This document shows positions 25,344 to 36,751 of a DNA stretch of 64,000 nucleotides, in pieces. Each line of letters opens with the position of its first letter. The first letter of the stretch is position 1. The position numbers and the translations under genes are program-made. Source of the stretch: Streptomyces sp. Alt3 (GTDB taxonomy: Bacteria; Actinomycetota; Actinomycetes; Streptomycetales; Streptomycetaceae); contig NZ_CP120983.1 of NCBI RefSeq assembly GCF_030719215.1, positions 558,001 to 622,000 of the forward strand. The letters run 5' to 3'. The notes beneath the pieces are model-generated. The model saw nothing but the letters and a program-made list of their open reading frames with translations. It did no database searches and had not been told where the DNA came from.

Positions 25344-26318
25344 ATGGTGTTCAAGAAGCTGCTCGGTTCGCTCGGCGTGGGCGGGCCCACCGTGGACACG
25401 GTACTGCGGCCGGGTGCGGTCGTTCCCGGTGGGGGGCTGAGCGGCGAGGTCCGCCTGAAGGGCGGCAACGCCGATTCCACGATCGAGCACATCACGCTGG
25501 AACTCGTCGCACACGTGGAGGCGGAGCACGAGGACGGCGAGGCGGAAGGAGCCGTGGTCTTCGAGCGCTTCACCGTCGCCGGCGGTTTCGTGCTGGCGGA
25601 GGGCGAGGAGCGCGACGTCCAGTTCACGCTGACACTCCCCTGGGAGACCCCGGTCACCGAGCTCTACGGCCAGGACCTCGGGATCGTCCTCGGGGTGCGT
25701 ACGGACCTGTCGGTGTCCGGCGCCCGGGACAAGGGCGACCTCGACCGTCTCACCGTGGGCCCCCTGCCCGCCCAGGAGGCCGTGCTGGAGGCCTTCGGAC
25801 AGCTCGGCTTCGGCTTCCGGTCCGCCGACCTGGAACTGGGGCACATCGGCGGCAGCGGTCAGCGACTGCCCTTCTACCAGGAGATCGAACTCTCCCCCGC
25901 CCCGCACTACGCGGACCGGATCAACGAGATCGAGGTGACCTTCCTGGCCGGCCCGGACGTCCTGGAGGTCGTGCTGGAGGCGGACAAGCGGGGAGGTCAC
26001 TTCTCCGGCGGCGGCGACTCCATCGGCCGTCACACCGTCGGCCACCACGAGGTCCAGGGCCGCGACTGGGCAACCGAGGTGGACGGCTGGATCAGGTCAC
26101 TGGCCGAGGCCCACGCCTCGCACGGGGTGCACGAGGCGTACGGACACGGCGGCGGGCACCAGCAGCACTCCGGACCGGGGATGGGCACGGTGATCGCCGC
26201 AGGTGCGGCAGGCGTCGCCGTGGGCGTCGTGGGCGGCTTGGTCGCCGCCGAAGTGGTCGACGAGGTCGGCGACTTCTTCGAGGGTGACGAGGAGGAAGAG
26301 GAGGGCGACGAGGGCTGA
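25344..26318 (+). CDS. Spo0M (sporulation-control) family protein
   Basis: A 324-residue cytosolic protein of the SpoOM family, an arrestin-like beta-sandwich fold. The N-terminus MVFKKLLGSLGVGGPTVDTV and the segments GGGLSGEVRLKGG and FTLTLPWETPVTELYGQ match the family, whose Bacillus member affects sporulation and cell shape. After about residue 255 there is a His/Gly-rich linker, a hydrophobic glycine/valine stretch (AAGAAGVAVGVVGGLVAAEV) and an acidic tail. ATG at 25344 fits the family start; AAGGAG lies 11 bases upstream. Preceded by the shared dyad at 25276. Confidence 0.88.
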   Translation: MVFKKLLGSLGVGGPTVDTVLRPGAVVPGGGLSGEVRLKGGNADSTIEHITLELVAHVEAEHEDGEAEGAVVFERFTVAGGFVLAEGEERDVQFTLTLPWETPVTELYGQDLGIVLGVRTDLSVSGARDKGDLDRLTVGPLPAQEAVLEAFGQLGFGFRSADLELGHIGGSGQRLPFYQEIELSPAPHYADRINEIEVTFLAGPDVLEVVLEADKRGGHFSGGGDSIGRHTVGHHEVQGRDWATEVDGWIRSLAEAHASHGVHEAYGHGGGHQQHSGPGMGTVIAAGAAGVAVGVVGGLVAAEVVDEVGDFFEGDEEEEEGDEG

Positions 26319-26358
26319 GGCGGGGCCGGGGCGGTGGTGCACGACACCCTGCCATCGC

Positions 26359-26378
26359 CTTCTACAGTCCTGTAGATT
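26359..26378. promoter_or_regulatory. Dyad CTTCTACA-N4-TGTAGATT before tatA
   Basis: Third copy of the element at 357 and 25276, with one mismatch at the outer right arm, 82 bases before the TatA-like start. Its -10-like neighbour is weaker than in the other two copies. Confidence 0.5.
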
Positions 26379-26459
26379 TGGCCCGTCACCGCGGCACGGG
26401 GTAAGTCCCCCGGGCCGCCGGGAGATCGCCCCACACCCACCAGGGAGAAGACAGCCGTC

Positions 26460-26690
26460 ATGTTCGGAATCAGCGAGATCGCGATCTTCCTCATCATCGC
26501 CATCCTGATCTTCGGTGCCAAGAAGCTCCCCGAACTGGCCCGTTCCATGGGCAAGTCGGCCCGGATCCTGAAGAGCGAGGCGCAGGCCCTCAAGTCCGAC
26601 GGCAAGCCCCCCGTCGTCCACCCGGATCCGTACACGGAGGGGTCGGACGACCCGCGCGTCATCAGGGGCACCGCCACCGAGAAGCCCTGA
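26460..26690 (+). CDS. tatA: Twin-arginine translocase subunit TatA/E-like
   Basis: A 76-residue single-span protein. A short N-terminus leads into one membrane helix (IAIFLIIAILIFGAKKLPEL) with the invariant Phe-Gly turn and the amphipathic helix LARSMGKSARILKSEAQAL, followed by a polar tail. This is the TatA/TatE plan. It stands alone (no tatB or tatC nearby) and is therefore probably an extra paralogue beside the housekeeping tat genes. The start fits GGGAGAAG upstream. Preceded by the shared dyad. Confidence 0.92.
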   Translation: MFGISEIAIFLIIAILIFGAKKLPELARSMGKSARILKSEAQALKSDGKPPVVHPDPYTEGSDDPRVIRGTATEKP

Positions 26691-26829
26691 CCTCACCGAA
26701 CCTCCCGCACCTCTGCCCGCCCCGCCACCCGGAGGGGTGGGCTTCGGCGTGTTCCGGCCCCGCCGGCAAGCGGAAACCCGTGCACGGGGACACGGTGGAC
26801 GCACGAGACACGAACCGGAGCGAGGGGTC

Positions 26830-28344
26830 ATGGAGAGCAAGGACGACGACGGCGGCGGACTGCGGTGTCTGGTGACGGGCGCGACGGGATACATCGGAGG
26901 ACGCCTCGTACCCGAGCTCCTGGAGGCCGGTCACCGGGTGCGCTGCCTGGCGCGGACCCCGGAGAAGCTTCGTGACTACCCCTGGGCGGGCGAGGCCGAG
27001 GTGGTCCAGGGGGACGTGACCGACGCGCAGTCCCTGGGCGCGGCGATGCGCGGGATCGACGTCGCCTACTACCTGGTCCACGCCCTGGCCTCCGGGTCGG
27101 GCTTCGAGAAGACCGACCGCGATGCCGCGCGCACCTTCGGCGAGCAGGCGAAGGCGGCCGGGGTCCGGCGGATCGTGTACCTGGGCGGGCTCACTCCCGC
27201 GGACGTCCCCGAGCGGGAGCTGTCTCCGCATCTGCGCTCGCGCGCCGAGGTCGGACACATCCTGCTCGCTTCGGGCGTACCGACGGCCGTGCTCCGCGCC
27301 GCCGTCATCATCGGTTCGGGTTCGGCGTCCTTCGAGATGCTGCGTTACCTCACCGAGCGGCTGCCGGTCATGGTCACGCCGAGCTGGGTGTCGACACGGA
27401 TCCAGCCGATCGCCGTGCGGGACGTCCTGCGCTACCTCGTGGGCAGCGCGCACATGCCCGCCGAGGTCAACCGCACCTTCGACATCGGCGGACCCGACGT
27501 CATGACGTACCGCGACATGATGCAGAGGTACGCCGAGGTCGCGACGCTCCGCCACCGGCTGATCCTTCCGGTGCCCATGCTGTCACCCGGCCTGTCGAGC
27601 CACTGGGTCGGTCTGGTCACCCCGGTGCCGGCGTCGATCGCCCGCCCGCTCGCGGAGTCCCTGCGCTACGAGGTCGTGTGCCACGAACACGACATCGCCG
27701 AGCACGTCCCCGACGGCCCCGGGCAGCCCTTCTCCTTCGCCACCGCTCTCTCGCTCGCACTCCAGCGGGTGCGTGAGGCGAAGGTGTCCACACGGTGGTC
27801 GTCCGCGTCCACGCCGGGCATTCCCAGCGACCCGCTCCCCACCGACCCGGACTGGGCGGGCGGAAGCCTGTACACCGATGTGCGCGAACTGGATGTGGAC
27901 GCCTCCCCGGAGGCCCTGTGGCGGGTGGTCGAGGGGATCGGCGGGGTCAACGGCTGGTACTCGTTCCCCTTGGCCTGGGCGGTCAGGGGCTGGCTGGACC
28001 GGCTGGTCGGAGGAGTCGGCCTGCGCCGGGGCAGGCGGGACGCCCAGCGGCTGCGGGTCGGGGACTCCCTGGACTTCTGGCGGGTCGAGGAGATCGAGCC
28101 GGGCCGGCTGCTCCGGCTGCGCGCCGAGATGCGCCTGCCCGGCCTGGCCTGGCTGGAGATGTACGCGGAGCAGGGCAGGGACGGCCGGTCGCACTACCGG
28201 CAGCGCGCCCTCTTCCATCCGTTCGGGCTGCTCGGCCACGCATACTGGTGGAGCGTGTCCCCGTTCCACGCGGTGATCTTCGGCGGGATGGCGCGCAACA
28301 TCGCGCAGGCGGCGGACCGGCAGACAAAGGGTGCACAGAAATGA
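26830..28344 (+). CDS. NAD(P)-binding oxidoreductase with DUF2867-type C-terminal domain
   Basis: A two-domain protein of 504 residues. Residues 1-300 are an atypical SDR/NmrA-like Rossmann domain opening with CLVTGATGYIGGRLVPELL and running through YYLVHALASGSGF and RIVYLGGLTP. Residues about 345-500 (SLYTDVRELDVDASPEALWR to LFHPFGLLGHAYWWSVSPFH) match the DUF2867 SRPBCC-like module. Such fusions are common in actinobacteria and often sit beside photolyase genes, as here (ATGA overlap with the next gene). Substrate unknown. ATG at 26830 after GAGGGG. Confidence 0.88.
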   Translation: MESKDDDGGGLRCLVTGATGYIGGRLVPELLEAGHRVRCLARTPEKLRDYPWAGEAEVVQGDVTDAQSLGAAMRGIDVAYYLVHALASGSGFEKTDRDAARTFGEQAKAAGVRRIVYLGGLTPADVPERELSPHLRSRAEVGHILLASGVPTAVLRAAVIIGSGSASFEMLRYLTERLPVMVTPSWVSTRIQPIAVRDVLRYLVGSAHMPAEVNRTFDIGGPDVMTYRDMMQRYAEVATLRHRLILPVPMLSPGLSSHWVGLVTPVPASIARPLAESLRYEVVCHEHDIAEHVPDGPGQPFSFATALSLALQRVREAKVSTRWSSASTPGIPSDPLPTDPDWAGGSLYTDVRELDVDASPEALWRVVEGIGGVNGWYSFPLAWAVRGWLDRLVGGVGLRRGRRDAQRLRVGDSLDFWRVEEIEPGRLLRLRAEMRLPGLAWLEMYAEQGRDGRSHYRQRALFHPFGLLGHAYWWSVSPFHAVIFGGMARNIAQAADRQTKGAQK

Positions 28345-29720
28345 CCGTGGCGATCGTCCTGTTCACCTCGGACCTGCGGCTGCACGACCATCCACCGCTG
28401 CACGCGGCGCTCGCCTCGTGCGACGAGGTGGTACCGCTCTTCGTCCTGGACGACGGCGTGGAGGCAACCGGGTTCGCCGCACCGAACCGGCGAGCCTTCC
28501 TGGCCGACTGCCTCCGGGACCTGGACTCCGGACTCCGTGACCGCGGCGGGCGTCTGATCGTCCGTGAGGGCGATGTCGCCGAGGAGGTCTGCGCGATCGT
28601 CTCCGAGACGGAGGCGCGCGTGGTCCACATGGCGGCCGGGATCAGCGGCTACGCGCAGCGCCGGGAGGAGCGGCTGCGGGAGGCCCTCACCTCCGTGGGC
28701 TGCCGGCTGAGTGCGCACGACGCGGTGGTCACCGCGGTCGCGCCGGGCACGGTGGTCCCCTCGGGGGCGGGCCGGGACCATTTCGCCGTCTTCACGCCGT
28801 ACTTCCGGCGCTGGTCGGGGGAAGGCCGGCGTTCACCGTTCGGAGCGCCCCGTAAGGTGCGCGTCCCGGAGGGGCCGGGCTCTGCCGCGCTCCCGTCGCG
28901 GGCCGGCACCCGGGGGCTGTCCCCCGGCCTTGCCGAGGGCGGGGAGACGGAGGGCCGCAGGCTGTTCACCGCGTGGCGCCGCAACGGGCTCGCCTCTTAC
29001 GAGGACCGCCACGACGACATGGCGGGTGACGCGACCTCACGGCTGTCGCCGCACCTGCACTTCGGCACGCTCTCCCCCACCGAGCTGGTCCACCGCGCGC
29101 GCACATCGGGCGGGCCGGGAGCGGACGCCTTCGTGCGCCAGGTGTGCTGGCGGGACTTCCACCACCAGGTCCTGGCCGCCCGGCCCGCCGCCGCCCGCTC
29201 CGACTACCGTCCGAAGCAGGACCGTTGGCGTACCGGGCGGGCGGCCGAGGCCGACACGGCCGCCTGGAGGGAGGGCCGCACGGGGTATCCGGTGGTCGAC
29301 GCCGCGATGCGCCAGCTGCTCCACGAGGGCTGGATGCACAACCGGGGACGGCTGCTGACGGCGAGCTTCCTGGCCAAGACCCTGTACGTGGACTGGCGGA
29401 CCGGGGCACGTCATTTCCTGGAGCTGCTCGTCGACGGGGACATCGCCAACAACCAGCTCAACTGGCAGTGGGTGGCCGGTACGGGCACGGACAGCCGGCC
29501 GAACCGGGTGCTCAATCCGGTGACGCAGGCCAAGCGGTACGACCCGGACGGCGCCTACGTACGCCGCTGGGTGCCGGAACTCGGCGGGATCCCGGGGTCC
29601 GCCGTGCACGAGCCGTGGAAGCTTCCGCTGGAGGAGCGCGGCCGCTACGACTACCCGGAGCCCGTGGTGGAGCTGTCGGAGGGGCTGGCCAGGTTCAAGG
29701 AGGCGAGGGGGCTCGACTGA
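28341..29720 (+). CDS. phr: Deoxyribodipyrimidine photolyase / cryptochrome family
   Basis: A light-dependent DNA repair flavoprotein of 459 residues. The N-terminal antenna domain begins IVLFTSDLRLHDHPPLHAAL. The FAD domain has RLSPHLHFGTLSPTELVH, FVRQVCWRDFHHQVL, MRQLLHEGWMHNRGRLLTAS and DGDIANNQLNWQWVAGTG with SRPNRVLNP, all landmarks of class I-type photolyases. It overlaps the upstream oxidoreductase gene by four bases, indicating one transcript. CPD repair is the default call; cryptochrome-like signalling cannot be excluded by eye. Confidence 0.93.
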   Translation: MTVAIVLFTSDLRLHDHPPLHAALASCDEVVPLFVLDDGVEATGFAAPNRRAFLADCLRDLDSGLRDRGGRLIVREGDVAEEVCAIVSETEARVVHMAAGISGYAQRREERLREALTSVGCRLSAHDAVVTAVAPGTVVPSGAGRDHFAVFTPYFRRWSGEGRRSPFGAPRKVRVPEGPGSAALPSRAGTRGLSPGLAEGGETEGRRLFTAWRRNGLASYEDRHDDMAGDATSRLSPHLHFGTLSPTELVHRARTSGGPGADAFVRQVCWRDFHHQVLAARPAAARSDYRPKQDRWRTGRAAEADTAAWREGRTGYPVVDAAMRQLLHEGWMHNRGRLLTASFLAKTLYVDWRTGARHFLELLVDGDIANNQLNWQWVAGTGTDSRPNRVLNPVTQAKRYDPDGAYVRRWVPELGGIPGSAVHEPWKLPLEERGRYDYPEPVVELSEGLARFKEARGLD

Positions 29721-29741
29721 CGGCCGCGGCCGTCCGCCCCG

Positions 29742-30584
29742 TCAGACCTTGCGCCAGCGGGCGTTGGCCCAGGAGAAGAGGCCGAAGGCGGCCAGGCCCA
29801 GTGCGACGAGGACGAGGAGCCAGGGACCCGCGGGGGTCTCGGTGAAGGAGCGCAGGGTGTCGTCCATGCCCTTGGCCCGGCCGGGTTCGTGCTGGACGGC
29901 GGCCGCGATCGCGAACCCGCCGGCCGTCGCGAAGACCACGCCCCGTACGGTGCCGCCGAAGACGCCGACGACGTCGACGGCCTGACGGACCCGCTTGGAC
30001 ATCTCGGCCGTCTTCAGGTGCTTGTGGTACTTGCGGGCGAGGGCGCGGAAGGCGATCCAGAGGCCGGCGCCCGCCACCACGGCGCCCGCGATGCCCACGA
30101 TCCACTGGCCTCCCGGCCATTGGAGGGCCCGCGCGGTGACATCGTCGGTCTGCTGGTCGCTCGATCCGCTGCCGCTCCCCTTGTCACCGGCGGCGTAGGA
30201 GATCACGGAGTAGGAGACGAAGGCGTAGAAGACGAAGCGGCCGGCGGCCATGACGCGCTTCGTGGCCTTGTCGCCGTCAGGGCCTGCCTGGCCGAAAGCC
30301 GCCTCGGACAGCCGCCAGAGGGCCATGCCCGCCAGGGCGATACCGAGGGCCCAGAGCAGGACGCTTCCGAAAGGCTTCTCGGCTATCTCCGCGATGGCGC
30401 CGCCGCGGTCGGCCTGCTTGCCGCCTCCGTCGGAGAAGCCGATGCGCAGGGCGAGGATCCCGACCAGGAGGTAGATCACCCCACGCGCGACGAAGCCGGC
30501 GCGGGCTCCCACGTCCAGCGCTCGGCTCCGTGCTGCTCTTCTCGCCTGACCACGTGCGTTCATCGACAGTGCGTTCGCATTCAT
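29742..30584 (-). CDS. DUF1206 membrane protein
   Basis: A 280-residue membrane protein with about six hydrophobic segments in three related pairs, the DUF1206 pattern: ARAGFVARGVIYLLVGILAL, VMAAGRFVFYAFVSYSVISY and VFGGTVRGVVFATAGGFAIA. Each pair begins with a basic R-x-G-F/V turn. Function unknown for the family. It follows a DoxX-like gene on the same strand with a 42-base gap, so the two are probably cotranscribed. Confidence 0.88.
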   Translation of the reverse strand: MNANALSMNARGQARRAARSRALDVGARAGFVARGVIYLLVGILALRIGFSDGGGKQADRGGAIAEIAEKPFGSVLLWALGIALAGMALWRLSEAAFGQAGPDGDKATKRVMAAGRFVFYAFVSYSVISYAAGDKGSGSGSSDQQTDDVTARALQWPGGQWIVGIAGAVVAGAGLWIAFRALARKYHKHLKTAEMSKRVRQAVDVVGVFGGTVRGVVFATAGGFAIAAAVQHEPGRAKGMDDTLRSFTETPAGPWLLVLVALGLAAFGLFSWANARWRKV

Positions 30585-30626
30585 GCACTGCCGGATGCCC
30601 CTGAAACGGCGATCAATGCGAGGGAG

Positions 30627-33385
<2,759 letters not shown>

Positions 33386-33418
33386 GGGACCGGTCCCGGT
33401 GTCTCTAGGATGCGGTCC

Positions 33419-33958
33419 ATGTCACTCCCGCACGCGATCCTCACCGCCCTGCTCGAGAAGCCGTCGTCCGGTCTCGAACTGACGCGCAGGTTCGACCGGT
33501 CGATCGGCTATTTCTGGCCGTCCACGCATCAGCAGATCTACCGCGAGCTGGGAAAGCTGGAGAAGGCCGGCCACATCCGGGTCCTGCCGACCGCGCAGCC
33601 GGCACGCGGACAGCGCAAGGAGTACGAGGTGCTGCCCGCGGGCCGTGAGGCCCTCATGGCCTGGGTGTCGCTCGCCGAGGATCCCCGTCCCGTCCGTGAT
33701 CCGCTGCTGCTGAGGATGCGTGCGGCCGCCGTGGTCGGTGCCCCGGGGCTCGCCGGGGAGCTGCGCAGACACCTGGCGCTGCACCGGGCGCAGCTGGCGG
33801 AGTACCTGGAGATCGAGGAGCGTGACTTCCCGCCGGAGCGGACCGCCGAAGAGGACCGGCTGCGCCGTCTGGTGCTGCGCGGGGGCATCGACCTGGAGAC
33901 GTTCTGGACGGGCTGGCTGACCAGGGCGATCGACGACCTGGACGGTTCGGGCTCGTAG
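33419..33958 (+). CDS. PadR-family transcriptional regulator
   Basis: A 179-residue PadR protein. The winged helix is LPHAILTALLEKPSSGLELT, then YFWPSTHQQIYRELGKLEKA and the wing QRKEYEVLPAGREAL, followed by the helical C-terminal dimerisation domain of the Vir_act_alpha_C type (DPLLLRMRAAAVVGA). ATG at 33419 has AGGA eight bases upstream; an ATG three codons earlier is too close to it. It probably shares a transcript with fadH and controls it through the palindrome at 31300. Confidence 0.93.
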   Translation: MSLPHAILTALLEKPSSGLELTRRFDRSIGYFWPSTHQQIYRELGKLEKAGHIRVLPTAQPARGQRKEYEVLPAGREALMAWVSLAEDPRPVRDPLLLRMRAAAVVGAPGLAGELRRHLALHRAQLAEYLEIEERDFPPERTAEEDRLRRLVLRGGIDLETFWTGWLTRAIDDLDGSGS

Positions 33959-33961
33959 GAG

Positions 33962-34042
33962 ATGTTCCGCCGTTCTCCGTCCGGCGGCCTGCACCGGGTG
34001 CCCGGCCCCGGTCAGAAGACGGGACGGAGAGCGGCGGAACAT
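33962..34042. repeat. Imperfect 21-bp inverted repeat with structured 39-base loop
   Basis: Arms 33962-33982 and 34022-34042 match with a single G/T-type mismatch. The loop holds its own short stem (GCACCGGGTGC). It begins three bases after the padR stop and lies before the BLIP-like gene. It probably acts as a terminator, though its length and nested structure would also fit a small mobile palindromic element. Confidence 0.5.
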
Positions 34043-34185
34043 AGCGTCGCGTCCGGGGGCGGGAAGCACTGCCCGGCCCCGTGGGTTCCGCCCGCGCTCG
34101 CGGGGACTCCCCGCGTCGCTCGAACCGTCCCGGCGGGTTCGTGACGGGCCCGGGCGCCTGGGGCGACGACGAGAGGACGCATGTG

Positions 34186-34743
34186 ATGAAGGCACGCATG
34201 GCACGTACGGGGGTCGCACTCGTGGCGGCCGCGGCGGCCGTCGTCGCGACGGGGTCGGCCGCACAGGCGGAGGCCGGGTTCTCCGCCGAGAAGTACGAGC
34301 AGGTCCAGTTCGGGATGACGTTCGACGAGGTCTGGGAGATCAGCGGCGGCGGGTCGATGTGCCACACCGGCGGCAGCCTCGGCGACTCGATCCTGTGTTA
34401 CACGGAGTCGGGCGACTACGCCCCCTACGGCGGCTTCTCCTTCACCGACGAGGGCGAGCTCTGGAACAAGCGCAACGAGTACCTGTACAAGGCGAAGACC
34501 CCGTCCGTGAAGCTGTCGCACTACAACAGGACGGCCCTGGGCATGACCGAGGCCCAGCTCTGGGCCGCCGTCCCGAAGGACTCCTGCGTCTCCCAGGGCG
34601 AGAGCTACCCGAACTGGCCCGCGAAGACCGGCTTCGAGGAGAAGTACTACTGTGCGGCCGCCACCGGCCTCTTCCCGCCGTCCGCCAGTTTCCACCTCAC
34701 CGACGGCATCCTGACGTACCGCTACCAGCGCAGCCTGACCTGA
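34186..34743 (+). CDS. Secreted beta-lactamase-inhibitory-protein (BLIP) homologue
   Basis: A 185-residue precursor with a Sec signal peptide (about 1-30, AQA-EA). The mature part consists of two repeated halves beginning YEQVQFGMTFDEVW (37-50) and YNRTALGMTEAQLW (113-126), each closed by a disulfide pair (Cys59/Cys71 and Cys134/Cys156), the BLIP fold. Aligned with Streptomyces clavuligerus BLIP as I recall it, the hairpin GDY retains the Asp49 equivalent (Asp77), but the Phe142 equivalent is Leu162, and His170 replaces Trp150. BLIP binds class A beta-lactamases at the active site. Here the target and strength are unknown. No beta-lactamase or beta-lactam pathway gene is nearby. Confidence 0.8.
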   Translation: MKARMARTGVALVAAAAAVVATGSAAQAEAGFSAEKYEQVQFGMTFDEVWEISGGGSMCHTGGSLGDSILCYTESGDYAPYGGFSFTDEGELWNKRNEYLYKAKTPSVKLSHYNRTALGMTEAQLWAAVPKDSCVSQGESYPNWPAKTGFEEKYYCAAATGLFPPSASFHLTDGILTYRYQRSLT

Positions 34744-34774
34744 CCGGTCGGTCACGGGATCACGGCGGCCGTCG

Positions 34775-35779
34775 TCAGCCCGCCGTGGTCTTCTCCCGTG
34801 CGAGGGACCGGCCCGTCCGAAGTCCTTCCGGCAGCCCGGCCGGACCCGCTCGCAGCAGCAGCGGTTCGGCGGCGGGAGGCAGGGACGGGGCGGGGCCGGA
34901 GGCGACGACGCGTGACGGGCGCCCGGGTGGGGCCGGCGCGGGGGCGGCGGACGGGCCGCCCACCTGTGCCCGGCTGAGCAGGAGTACACCCTGCCCGGCG
35001 GCCGCGGCACCGATGAGCGCCGGGAGCAGGCCCAGCAGCCCACCCTGGAGCCGTTCGCCGAGAAGGATCAGGCCGATCACGGCGGCGGCGACCGGGTTGG
35101 CGAGGGTGACCACGGCGAGCGGGGCGCCCAGCCCGCCCCGGTAGGCGGTCTGGGAGAGCATCAGCCCGCCCAGGGCGAAGAACGAGACGAGCACCGCGAC
35201 GGTCACGAGCCGCCAGCTCAGGAGTGGGCCCGAGTGGTCGGTCGCGGCGACCGTGAGGGTCTGGGTCAGGGCGGACGCCACCCCGGACGTGATGCCCGAG
35301 GCCGCGGCGTGCCGGAGGCCGGGCCGGGTGCCCGGGCGGCCGAGGACGGCGACGAGTGCCATGGTGACCGCGCCGACCCCCAGGGCTTCGGGGAGGCTCA
35401 GCGTGTCGTGCGGCGAGGCGCCACCGGCGGCCAGGAGCAGCGCGGCGAGGCCGATGAGTGTGAGGAGCGTGCCGCGCCATTCCGTACGGCTGACCCGGCG
35501 GCCCGCGGACCGCGCGCCGAGCGGGACGGCGGCGACGAGCGTCAGCGCACCGAGGGGCTGGACCAGGGTGAGCGGCCCGTACTTGAGCGCGGCGACGTGC
35601 AGCAGCGCACCGCCGGCGTTCAGACCGACCGCCGACCACCAGGCTCCGCGGCCCAGCAGGCGCAGCGCTCCGGCGGAGGGGTCGGTCCGGCCGGCGAGCC
35701 GGGCCTGCGCCACCGCGGCGGCCGCGTAGGCGCCGGCGGAGACGAGGGAGAGGGTGACGGCCAGGAGCGTGGCGTTCAT
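34775..35779 (-). CDS. EamA/DMT-type membrane transporter
   Basis: A 334-residue protein with about nine to ten membrane helices and the drug/metabolite transporter internal repeat. GGALLHVAALKYGPLTLVQP and QTAYRGGLGAPLAVVTLANP are the corresponding ends of helices in the two halves; both are seen in actinobacterial DMT proteins. A Pro/Ala-rich cytosolic tail follows. The start overlaps the stop of the upstream PAP2 gene (ATGA), so both are coexpressed. Substrate unknown. A short 8-bp hairpin (34761-34787) overlaps its stop and may end both converging transcripts. Confidence 0.85.
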   Translation of the reverse strand: MNATLLAVTLSLVSAGAYAAAAVAQARLAGRTDPSAGALRLLGRGAWWSAVGLNAGGALLHVAALKYGPLTLVQPLGALTLVAAVPLGARSAGRRVSRTEWRGTLLTLIGLAALLLAAGGASPHDTLSLPEALGVGAVTMALVAVLGRPGTRPGLRHAAASGITSGVASALTQTLTVAATDHSGPLLSWRLVTVAVLVSFFALGGLMLSQTAYRGGLGAPLAVVTLANPVAAAVIGLILLGERLQGGLLGLLPALIGAAAAGQGVLLLSRAQVGGPSAAPAPAPPGRPSRVVASGPAPSLPPAAEPLLLRAGPAGLPEGLRTGRSLAREKTTAG

Positions 35780-36585
35780 CGCTGAGCTCCTGACCGTGCG
35801 TAGGCGGGGGACGCGTAGTTCTGGGCGGGCACGCTCGCCCACGGCAGGTGCGCCCGCACCGGGGTGCGGGGCAGTCCGAGCGCGGCGTAGGCGACGGCGA
35901 GCAGGGCGACGACCACGATGGCGTCGAGCCAGTAGTGGTTGGCGGTGCCGACGACGACGAGCAGGGTGAGCAGCGGGTGCAGCAGCCACAGCAGGCGCCA
36001 CCGCGAGCGGGTCGCGACGATCAGTCCGACGGCGACCGCCAGGGCCCAGCCGACGTGCAGTGAGGGCATGGCCGCGAACTGGTTGGCCATCGAGTCGGTC
36101 GCGGGGGTGTCCCCGTACACGGTGGGTCCGTAGACCTGCCCGGTGTCGACGAGCCCGGCGGCGTGGAGCATCCGCGGCGGGGCGAGCGGGAAGATCAGGT
36201 GCAGGGCGAGGGCGGCGCCGGTGAGGGCCGCCAGGACGCGCCGGGACCAGACGTAGTGGCGCGGGCGGCGCCAGTACAGCCAGACCAGGAAGGCGAGCGT
36301 GGCCGGGAAGTGCACGGTCGCGTAGTAGGTGTTCGCAGCCTGCACGAGCGTATGGCTGTGCAGCAGGACACCCTGTACGGCTCCCTCGCCGGGAAGTCCC
36401 AGGGCCCGCTCGAAGCTCCACACGTGTCCGGCGTTGTGGAAGGCCTCCTCGACGTGGCCGTTGGCGGCCTGCCGGCCGAGCTTGTAGACGAGGAAGAGTC
36501 CGGCTACCAGAAGCAGCTCGCGGACGAGGGGCGGTCGGGCTGAGGTGTCCGGCTCCCGCTCCGCAGGCTCGCTGCGGGTGTACAT
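35776..36585 (-). CDS. PAP2-superfamily membrane enzyme, Aur1/Ipt1-like
   Basis: A polytopic membrane protein of 269 residues. The phosphatase-site motifs are of the inositolphosphotransferase (aureobasidin-resistance, Aur1-like) variety: LAPPRMLHAAG, MPSLHVGWALAVAVG (first His) and TANHYWLDAIVV (second His and Asp). Such enzymes transfer or remove phosphate groups on lipids. Starts ATG 36585, with a GTG one codon earlier, after AAAGGGG. Divergent from a TetR gene across an operator array; the downstream EamA gene overlaps it. Lipid head-group modification is inferred. Confidence 0.85.
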   Translation of the reverse strand: MYTRSEPAEREPDTSARPPLVRELLLVAGLFLVYKLGRQAANGHVEEAFHNAGHVWSFERALGLPGEGAVQGVLLHSHTLVQAANTYYATVHFPATLAFLVWLYWRRPRHYVWSRRVLAALTGAALALHLIFPLAPPRMLHAAGLVDTGQVYGPTVYGDTPATDSMANQFAAMPSLHVGWALAVAVGLIVATRSRWRLLWLLHPLLTLLVVVGTANHYWLDAIVVVALLAVAYAALGLPRTPVRAHLPWASVPAQNYASPAYARSGAQR

Positions 36586-36643
36586 CACCCGTGCCCCTTT
36601 ACTGACGGTGCGCTGTTACGACGTCGGCATGGCGAGTCCATGC

Positions 36644-36715
36644 CGTATCGATACGCCAGTGTACCGATACGGAAGCGTATCGGTACACGCGCGTATCGGT
36701 ACACTGACGTATCGA
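36644..36715. promoter_or_regulatory. Array of TetR-type palindromes (CGTATCGGTACAC repeats)
   Basis: Five occurrences of the half-site TATCG/CGATA in 72 bases: CGTATCGATACG (36644-36655), GTGTACCGATACG (36659-36671), CGTATCGGTACAC (36676-36688 and again 36692-36704) and CGTATCGA (36708-36715). The second and third form a perfect inverted repeat with 13-base arms; the second and fourth extend to 15-base arms. Located between the divergent PAP2 and TetR genes. Confidence 0.75.
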
Positions 36716-36751
36716 GGGTCCCCAGCCGCACAGCCGCAGAGAGGGAAGCAG

